Part shown: in pieces, positions 7,851 to 13,680 of the stretch
Layout: each line of letters starts with the position of its first letter
Numbering within the stretch: position 1 is the first letter of the stretch
Origin: SLJN01 sp964505385
GTDB taxonomy: Bacteria > Bacteroidota > Rhodothermia > Balneolales > Natronogracilivirgulaceae
DNA length: 14,669 nt
NCBI GenBank assembly: GCA_964505385.1
Contig: CAZDIA010000061.1
Coordinates: 1-14,669, forward strand
Reading direction: 5' to 3'
The notes under the pieces: generated by a model
What the model was told of the DNA's origin: nothing
Database searches by the model: none
Seen by the model: the letters and a program-made list of their open reading frames with translations, nothing else
Program-made: the position numbers and the translations under genes

Positions 7851-8831
7851 TTGCCTGGTTTCCCTAAACAAAATGTAACACTGGATACCAATCATAAAAA
7901 AGCCGGAATTACTATTCTGCTGGCATTAGCATGCCTTGCTTGCATCATCCTGCTGTTCAGCTATGATCCTGCCGAACACGAACGACTGCCAACTCTGTCA
8001 GAAGTTGATTCATTGATCTATGATGAACTGAGCTTGTTTAATATCCAGGGAGAGCAAATACGGGAAAACCGTGTCGAAGTTGATACCTTGTTTGAGCGCA
8101 AAAACTTCAGAGTAGGTCTTCCTCCGGGATTATCCCGTACTTTTGTTCACACTGAATTAGCCCGTCGTATCAATGAGAGGGGCTACACAACCAGAGGTAA
8201 AGTCGATTTTCCCGATAGAAATATCACGGTAGAAATCATCCGGGATGAAACTCTTGTACGGCGAGTTTATCTTCAGCAGGATACAACCTTCCATCGAACC
8301 CTGCAGCCGGCATCTGTGCTGGTTTATTTCAACAGCACGCCTGAGGATAGTCATATAGATCAATTGCTCTCTATTGGTAAACCTATAGGCATCCTGCTGA
8401 AAGGCACTTCAGCTGAGGATTTGACCCGCCGCTATGAGCAGATTCGGGAATATCCCCACCTCACCGGATTTTGGCCTGTCGAGGCAGACGGATATGAAAG
8501 TGAGCGGGCCGAAGAGCTTGCTCAGGAGCTTCATTCTATCCAGGCATCACCGGTGATACTTTCACTGACTGAGGATTTTCACTCTGGTCAATCTGATGCT
8601 GAAAATATCCAGTGGATCTATTCCCGAAATGCTACACTGACAAGCAGAGAACATGGCAGGCAAGCTTTTGATGAAAACCTCCGTGACTTCGGAAACAAAG
8701 CCATGCGGGGGCAACAACCGATTTTGATCGTCAGTGGTTCTGAAAAAACCCTGAACTGGCTGGAAGAAAGCATTTATGATCTTAAAAAAGGTGGTATTGT
8801 TTTAACTACCCCGCCCCTATCCGAAGACTAA
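7851..8831 (+). CDS. Membrane-anchored protein resembling a divergent polysaccharide deacetylase, catalytic motifs not seen
   Basis: The 326-residue protein has one hydrophobic segment at about 19-37, so it is probably anchored with most of the chain outside the cytoplasm. The C-terminal region resembles the divergent polysaccharide deacetylase family (PF04748). The stretch QPILIVSGSEKTLNWLEE and KKGGIVLTTPPL at 289-322 matches the usual IGHPHPATL...KGIELVPVS ending. Segments around 157-240 follow the expected strand/helix pattern. The metal and catalytic motifs of that family are missing: VLVYFNST stands where VIDDxG is expected, and FWPVEADGYESERA where the NHMGSxxT motif is expected. I therefore infer a non-catalytic or diverged member; this is a weak homology call from memory. 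The start must be TTG at 7851 or a rarer codon, since no ATG or GTG exists in this frame before the membrane segment. Confidence 0.6.
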   Translation: MPGFPKQNVTLDTNHKKAGITILLALACLACIILLFSYDPAEHERLPTLSEVDSLIYDELSLFNIQGEQIRENRVEVDTLFERKNFRVGLPPGLSRTFVHTELARRINERGYTTRGKVDFPDRNITVEIIRDETLVRRVYLQQDTTFHRTLQPASVLVYFNSTPEDSHIDQLLSIGKPIGILLKGTSAEDLTRRYEQIREYPHLTGFWPVEADGYESERAEELAQELHSIQASPVILSLTEDFHSGQSDAENIQWIYSRNATLTSREHGRQAFDENLRDFGNKAMRGQQPILIVSGSEKTLNWLEESIYDLKKGGIVLTTPPLSED

Positions 8832-9006
8832 TCAAATCCTCTTTTGAACCGGATAAGTCGGAACTAAAAGGGTCTTTTAAGATGTAAAGAAGTTTAGAAT
8901 TCAAGGTAATAAGAATTGACCGTGCAAAGTCCAAAGTTAAAAGTCTCTCAAACATAAAGATGCAGCTTTAAGTATTAGCTTGCTGAACATTTAAAACAGC
9001 ACCCAG

Positions 9007-9039
9007 TTTCTCCCGGGATAATCACAAAATAAATTGTGA
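9007..9039 (+). promoter_or_regulatory. Candidate promoter/operator palindrome just upstream of the lipase gene
   Basis: TCACAAAATAAATTGTGA at 9022-9039 is an 18-bp palindrome with one mismatched pair, ending 7 bases before the ATG at 9047. It covers a possible TAAATTGT downstream promoter box (9030-9037) that is 19 bp from TTTC at 9007-9010. It could be an operator or an mRNA hairpin masking the start. The promoter match is partial (3 of 4 and 4 of 6 fixed bases). Confidence 0.32.
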
Positions 9040-9046
9040 GCGCCTA

Positions 9047-9904
9047 ATGTCGAAAAAATCAAATCTGCCTGATTTGCTCAAATTACAGGAGTTTCCACAG
9101 CCGGAAATCCGGAATCTGCGGTATCCTGTACTGCTTTGCCACGGTTTCGGCGCTTTGGCTTCATTATTTAATCCCTCACCGTTGCACGAAACGGCCATGA
9201 TTTTGCGAAGCCACGGGATTAAAGCATTTGCCCCAAACATAGTACCTTACGCCACTATCGAAATCAGGGCGGCGGGCTGGGGAAAAATTGTTGCAAAATT
9301 ACTGGAAAGCATACCCGAAAGGAAAATTCATATTGTCGCCCACAGTATGGCCGGCCTTGATATGCGATATGCTCTACACCGGCTTCAATTTCATGATCAT
9401 GTAGCTTCGCTTATAACCTTTTCTTCTCCTCATCACGGATCCCCCTTAGCGGATCTCATTTTGGAAACTCCGGAAGTATTGCGTAAACCATTAATTAAAT
9501 TAACTGATTATTTCGGATCTAAGACGTATCCTTCCATTAACAGCGACGCCAGAGGTGCACTGCATCAGCTAACACCTGACTATGTAAAAAATGTCTTCAA
9601 TGAGCAGTGCCCTCCGGATAGTAAAGTTCCGTTTTACAGTATAACCAGCTCCTGTGGAATTGGTACTGAAAGGGAAATCGGAGCGGTGCTTAATACTTTT
9701 AACAAACACATCTATGAAAGAGAGGGAGAAAATGATGCGTTCGTCAGCCGAAAAAGTGCCGCTTGGGGTGAAGTACTTTTCAATGCGGATTTATCACATT
9801 ACGAACAGGTCCGGCTGCTGTTAAGCAAAAAAGATGAATCGCGCTGGGAGTCTGTCTGGAAAAGAATCTACACTATACAACGGCAAATTGAACAGGAAGG
9901 TTGA
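9047..9904 (+). CDS. Alpha/beta-hydrolase, triacylglycerol lipase-like
   Basis: It is a serine hydrolase that probably cleaves an ester of glycerol or a related lipid. In 285 residues the oxyanion-hole strand is PVLLCHGFGA at 27-36. The nucleophile elbow is VAHSMAG with Ser100, a variant of GxSxG. SSPHHGSPLAD at 126-136 is typical of bacterial LipA/family I lipases. The likely acid is Asp230 in GENDAFVS, and the likely His is His251 in DLSHYEQV, so the triad is complete. No signal peptide, membrane segment or lipobox is seen, which is unusual for a secreted lipase and suggests a cytoplasmic ester substrate or another export route. No foldase gene adjoins. The ATG at 9047 is the first start in frame; there is no Shine-Dalgarno sequence. 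Confidence 0.85.
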   Translation: MSKKSNLPDLLKLQEFPQPEIRNLRYPVLLCHGFGALASLFNPSPLHETAMILRSHGIKAFAPNIVPYATIEIRAAGWGKIVAKLLESIPERKIHIVAHSMAGLDMRYALHRLQFHDHVASLITFSSPHHGSPLADLILETPEVLRKPLIKLTDYFGSKTYPSINSDARGALHQLTPDYVKNVFNEQCPPDSKVPFYSITSSCGIGTEREIGAVLNTFNKHIYEREGENDAFVSRKSAAWGEVLFNADLSHYEQVRLLLSKKDESRWESVWKRIYTIQRQIEQEG

Positions 9905-9959
9905 AGTTATAAAAAACCAATGTACTTGCTATAACTGCTTCGAATTGCCGGCAAAATTT

Positions 9960-10021
9960 GTTTGATGTTTGACGTTTGATGTTTTGTCCACGATGCAAAC
10001 ATCAAACGTCAAACGTCAAAC
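9960..10021. repeat. Long near-perfect inverted repeat (hairpin) between convergent genes
   Basis: The 25-base arms 9960-9984 and 9997-10021 pair with 24 Watson-Crick matches and one G-T pair (9966/10015), around a 12-base loop. The arms are themselves made of repeated TTTGAYGT units. It lies in the gap where the lipase gene (+) and the choline-transporter-like gene (-) converge. It has no T-tract, but a stem this long could stop or protect transcripts from both sides. Confidence 0.85.
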
Positions 10022-10110
10022 CATGTTAAACCCTAATCACTCAATGCGGATCATATAAAATTGTAACAGGAACGAGATGAGGCGACTACTTGAATCATCA
10101 TCTGATATTA

Positions 10111-11733
10111 CTATTGCTTTTGCAGCGTTCGCGGTGGGCATACCCGTTGTGTTAATCTCGATACCACCATAATAGTCGCCAATCCCGATATCATCGCGAG
10201 TGTGCGGAACGGGAACATGATTATACCGTCCTCAACCATCGGATAGGGAATCGTCATGGGTATACCGAGGGTCGGCTCTCCCCCGCCAAGCCGGAGAATC
10301 AGGGAAACGGTGAATCCGGCGACGGAACCGTACATATTTGCTTTTTTATCAAAAAGGGCGGTGACCAGTTGGGGAAACAGGATCGCGTAGACCAGGTCAC
10401 TGCATAAAAACCATAGCTCATAGACGCTTTTGACCTGCAGCGCCAGCAGCATTGCAGAAATGCCGACGATCCAAATAATTCTTCGGATCACTTTGATCAT
10501 CACTTCACTTGTAATCTCCGGCCGAATTAGCGGACGATATACATTCCACGATGCCATGGATGAAGCCGATAAAATCGAGGAATCAACCGAGGACATCACC
10601 GCCGCCGCTATGGCACCCAGACCTAAAATTGCCACCAGCGGTGGTGTGAGATATTGAACCACATATGGCAATACCAGCGCCGGGTTTTCGGGCGGGATGG
10701 CTCCGGCATCTTCCCAGGATACCACATCTCCGATCATCCCGATCATTACAGCCGGAATTGCGGCAATGATGCAAACAAATCCGGCGAAAATGGAAAGCCA
10801 CATGGCTGTTTTTTCATCTTTGGAAGCAAGCACACGCTGGAAGTACACCTGCCAGGGAATTCCGCCAAGCATCAAAAGAAGCATTGAGTCCCACCAAAGC
10901 CAGTAGGAATTTCCCCAGCTCTCGTGGCGCCATCCGTCTAACGGGGGCATGAATGAGGCCAAAATCCCTTTACGTTCGCTATATGCAGACCAGGTGGCAT
11001 CCCAACCGTCCACATAGGCTAAAGCGAATGGGACCACGAGCACTAATCCTCCGACCAGCAAAATCAGCTGGATGATATCGGTATATGCCACCGACCACAT
11101 CCCGCCCAATGCCGTATAAATTATCGCTACAACCGCTGAGATGATGATTGAGGTGCTGAAATCCAATCCCAGGATGGTGCCGAATGTAGTACCCAGAGCT
11201 GTAAGTATTGCGGCAGTCCAGAAAATTTCGGCGGTTACTGCGGGCAGAGATAGTACAGCCCCCATTTTGCGGCCGAAACGTTGGCGTAAAGGATCGATAA
11301 CCGTGGTAAATTTATAGCGACGCATTTTCCGCGCAAAGAAAATCCCCCCGAGTATTAAACTGATCGAATAGCCCCACGGTGCCTGGACCCAGGCAAGACC
11401 GTCGGACATGGTGTATTCAGCTGACCCGTTAATGTAGCCTCCTCCTACCCAGGTGGCGCTCATGGTAAAGACGGCTACCATCAAGGGCAGGTTCCGTCCG
11501 GCCAGGATTACATCCTGCACTCGGTTTGACATTCGACGCTTTGCCGCATACAATCCGATGAAAAAGATGAGCCCGTAGAATGCCATCATTGAGAGGTATC
11601 CCGGCCAGTAAAGCTCCCGCTCGGTATCATACCATTCGGCAAACACCCCAACCAGAAGCATAACAACCATCAGGATCATCACCGGGTATACCGTTGGCCG
11701 GGAGGTCGTATCTGAACTTTGATTATTCAACAC
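10111..11733 (-). CDS. Sodium:solute symporter, high-affinity choline transporter (CHT/SLC5A7)-like
   Basis: This 540-residue inner-membrane protein of the SSS family (PF00474) has about 13 hydrophobic segments and most likely imports a solute with Na+. It is much closer to animal choline transporter CHT1 than to typical bacterial PutP. CHT-like stretches are TWVGGGYINGSAEY (94-107), QAPWGYSISLILGG (117-130), GGIPWQVYFQRVLAS (290-304) and AAVMSSVDSSILSASSM (377-393). The C-terminal GGGEP and FPFRTLAM segments also match. Aromatic residues Trp95, Tyr122, Trp172 and Trp294 align with those I recall forming the choline cage in human CHT1. The start is GTG at 11733, because an in-frame stop lies two codons upstream and the next Met is residue 19. 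No choline oxidase or betaine gene adjoins. The family is certain; choline as substrate is an inference. Confidence 0.9.
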   Translation of the reverse strand: MLNNQSSDTTSRPTVYPVMILMVVMLLVGVFAEWYDTERELYWPGYLSMMAFYGLIFFIGLYAAKRRMSNRVQDVILAGRNLPLMVAVFTMSATWVGGGYINGSAEYTMSDGLAWVQAPWGYSISLILGGIFFARKMRRYKFTTVIDPLRQRFGRKMGAVLSLPAVTAEIFWTAAILTALGTTFGTILGLDFSTSIIISAVVAIIYTALGGMWSVAYTDIIQLILLVGGLVLVVPFALAYVDGWDATWSAYSERKGILASFMPPLDGWRHESWGNSYWLWWDSMLLLMLGGIPWQVYFQRVLASKDEKTAMWLSIFAGFVCIIAAIPAVMIGMIGDVVSWEDAGAIPPENPALVLPYVVQYLTPPLVAILGLGAIAAAVMSSVDSSILSASSMASWNVYRPLIRPEITSEVMIKVIRRIIWIVGISAMLLALQVKSVYELWFLCSDLVYAILFPQLVTALFDKKANMYGSVAGFTVSLILRLGGGEPTLGIPMTIPYPMVEDGIIMFPFRTLAMISGLATIMVVSRLTQRVCPPRTLQKQ

Positions 11734-11990
11734 CGGTCACTCATTTTTGGAAATAGTTAATCACCCGGATTGCTAAAATCATCTATAGCATATTGAAAAA
11801 GATCAGAAAATACAATGAGCTCAATAAGCGATACGATTGGCTGCCGAAAATTTCATCTCACTGCACCCTGGAAATAAATTCAGAAAGAATTTTTTGAATA
11901 TGAAGGGCAAACATGGAAACGCTTCCGGAATTTGATATATTCAGTATAAGCAAGTGCAAATATTGGTACAACAGGTGTTCGTATAATTAT

Positions 11991-12003
11991 TTAGTGCCAC
12001 TAA
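11991..12003. promoter_or_regulatory. Palindrome TTAGTGCCACTAA upstream of the GlpK homologue
   Basis: It is a 13-bp palindrome with 6-bp arms, 22 bases before the ATG at 12025 and just before the Shine-Dalgarno sequence. It is the same 13-mer (opposite strand) as at 5652-5664. It could be an operator or a remnant end of the dispersed repeat. The bases flanking the two occurrences differ. Confidence 0.35.
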
Positions 12004-12010
12004 CACTATT

Positions 12011-12016
12011 TAGGAG
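12011..12016 (+). promoter_or_regulatory. Shine-Dalgarno sequence that fixes the glpK-like start
   Basis: TAGGAG ends 8 bases before the ATG at 12025, an ideal spacing. Most other genes here lack such a site. It supports ATG 12025 over the in-frame GTG at 12016, which would lie on the site itself. Confidence 0.7.
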
Positions 12017-12024
12017 TGATTTAT

Positions 12025-13518
12025 ATGTCGGATTTTATTCTCTCACTTAATCAGGGAACCACGCGTTCACAAGCAATTATTTTCGACCATAGCGGTTCCA
12101 TCGTCTCCCGGGCTGAAAAGAAAATTACCCAGTATTATCCCAAGCCGGGTTATGTTGAACATGACACCGAGGAAATATGGTCAACTCAGGCAGGAGTTGC
12201 CGCTGAAGCTACAACAAAAGCCGGTATCAACGGCAAAAATATCAGGGCTATTGGCATTTCGAATCAGAGAGAAACGGTAATTGTTTGGAACCGTGATACC
12301 GGAAAACCCATTCATCGTGCCATCGTGTGGCTCGACCGCAGAACCTCGGATTTTTGCGACCGCCTGAAATCTGAAGGATGGGGAGAATCAATAATGGAAA
12401 AAACCGGACTTATAATCGATCCATATTTTTCCGCCACAAAAATAAAGTGGATTCTGGATAATGTTGAAGGCGCACATGAGCTCGCGAATAAAGGCAAACT
12501 TGCTTTCGGAACGGTCGATAGCTGGATTATTTGGAAATTCACCCGAGGGCGCAAGCAGGTAACAGATGTTACCAATGCCTCGCGGACAATGCTCTTCAAC
12601 ATTCACACCCTGGATTGGGATGATGAACTGTTGGAATTATTTGGCATTCCAAGATCTATGATGCCGGAAGTAAAAGCTTCAAGCTATGAGTTTGGCGAAA
12701 CAGCTACTACTATTTTTGCGTCAAAAATTCCGATTTGCGGTGTGGCCGGCAATCAGCACGCTGGACTTTTCGGCCAGATGTGCGTTGAGCCCGGCATGAC
12801 CAAAAATAATTACAGTACGGGTAGTTTCGCCATGATCAACACCGGCTATGAACCGATTAAATCCCACAATAATCTGCTTACAACCATAGCGTGGCAAATT
12901 GAAGGCCAGCAACCTGTCTACGCGCTTGAGGGAAGCATTTTTGCCACGGGTGCAGCCATAAAATGGTTGCGCGACGGGCTCGCGATTATCCGTTCCGCTT
13001 CCGAAGTAGAAATGCTGGCTCATTCCGTAAGTGACAATGGAGGCGTCTACTTTGTACCTGCTTTTGCAGGCCTCGGTGCACCCCATTGGGATCAAAATGC
13101 CAGAGGGGTGGTTATTGGTTTATCTCGTGATACCAATGCCGGACACATAGCCAGAGCCGCACTTGAATGTATAGCATACCAGACATTTGATGTGCTTCAG
13201 GCCATGCAAGCCGACAGTAATATTGAGGTCAAAGAGCTGAGAGTTGATGGCAACGCATCAGCGATAAATACCCTGATGCAGTTTCAGGCGGATATTCTGC
13301 AACTCCCGACCATCCGGCCAAAAGTTGCCGAAACTGCCCCGCTGGGTGCAGCCTACCTGGCCGGATTAAATATCGGATTCTGGAGAGATATCAATGAAAT
13401 CAAATCGCAATGGCAGGCAAACAGGCGTTTTGAGCCGGCGATGGACGAATCACTGGTCAACAGCTACAAAAAAGGTTGGGAAAAAGCGTTAGAGCGCTCT
13501 AAATCCTGGGTTGATTAA
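12025..13518 (+). CDS. glpK: Glycerol kinase homologue with both key active-site Asp replaced by Asn
   Basis: By overall similarity this is GlpK (FGGY kinase), which makes sn-glycerol-3-phosphate from glycerol and ATP. Its 497 residues align end to end with E. coli GlpK, including YYPKPGYVEHDTEEIW, NQRETVIVW, TNASRTMLFNIHTLDWDD and VPAFAGLGAPHWD. Glycerol-site residues are present: Arg82, Glu83, Trp102, Tyr134, Gln244 and Phe268. Yet the phosphate motif LDQGTT reads LNQGTT (Asn9, E. coli Asp10). The catalytic-base motif AGDQQAAL reads AGNQHAGL (Asn243, E. coli Asp245). The adenosine motif VDGG reads VDGN (Asn410). I checked the first two as AAT codons in the DNA. The frame is intact, so it is not a decayed pseudogene. 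It may be weakly active, a binding or regulatory paralogue, or act on another substrate. No glpF or glpD adjoins. The symbol reflects family only. Confidence 0.9.
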   Translation: MSDFILSLNQGTTRSQAIIFDHSGSIVSRAEKKITQYYPKPGYVEHDTEEIWSTQAGVAAEATTKAGINGKNIRAIGISNQRETVIVWNRDTGKPIHRAIVWLDRRTSDFCDRLKSEGWGESIMEKTGLIIDPYFSATKIKWILDNVEGAHELANKGKLAFGTVDSWIIWKFTRGRKQVTDVTNASRTMLFNIHTLDWDDELLELFGIPRSMMPEVKASSYEFGETATTIFASKIPICGVAGNQHAGLFGQMCVEPGMTKNNYSTGSFAMINTGYEPIKSHNNLLTTIAWQIEGQQPVYALEGSIFATGAAIKWLRDGLAIIRSASEVEMLAHSVSDNGGVYFVPAFAGLGAPHWDQNARGVVIGLSRDTNAGHIARAALECIAYQTFDVLQAMQADSNIEVKELRVDGNASAINTLMQFQADILQLPTIRPKVAETAPLGAAYLAGLNIGFWRDINEIKSQWQANRRFEPAMDESLVNSYKKGWEKALERSKSWVD

Positions 13519-13520
13519 GC

Positions 13521-13650
13521 AATGCCTCTAAGACAACGCCAATATCTTCGTTCCGCTCGTCCCAAAAATGCTCCTGTACGCGATGTGCACTGCGCTTTTT
13601 GGGATTTCGCGTGCCTTGATCTTGGCGATTTCTCAGGGCACTTAGAATTT
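13521..13650 (-). repeat. Structured dispersed repeat, copy B (inverted relative to copy A)
   Basis: The reverse complement of this block matches 5531-5660 with about 17 differences and one 1-base indel. The most conserved core includes CCCAAAAAGCGCAGTGCAC and GAGCATTTTTGGGACGAG. The inner stem is kept at 9 bp (CCCAAAAAT-side pairing near 13561-13569 with 13595-13603), while the outer stem is weaker than in copy A. It starts 3 bases after the GlpK homologue's stop and ends 31 bases before the stop of the convergent propeller gene. Like copy A, it fills a convergent gap. Confidence 0.85.
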
Positions 13651-13680
13651 TCATACCAACATTAAGCAACTCTCCTGGTC

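Larger units (their letters stand above)
11734..12024. other. Divergent intergenic region between the transporter and glpK-like genes
   Basis: This 291-bp AT-rich spacer must hold both promoters. I could not place a convincing TTTG/TAnnTTTG pair for either gene. A TATAAT hexamer occurs at 11982-11987, facing the GlpK homologue, without a clear partner box. No open reading frame of interest and no RNA structure are evident apart from the palindrome at 11991-12003 and the ribosome-binding site at 12011-12016, listed separately. Confidence 0.5.

Noticed and set aside
12016..12024. GTG at 12016 as the start of the GlpK homologue
   Set aside because: It overlaps the Shine-Dalgarno sequence itself; ATG 12025 has ideal spacing and gives the standard N-terminus.
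12721..13095. 124-codon minus-strand open frame inside the GlpK homologue
   Set aside because: Antisense to well-conserved GlpK residues; no independent support.
5529..13650. CRISPR array or composite transposon bounded by the repeats
   Set aside because: Only two copies 8 kb apart in opposite orientation, no spacers and no transposase or cas gene between them.
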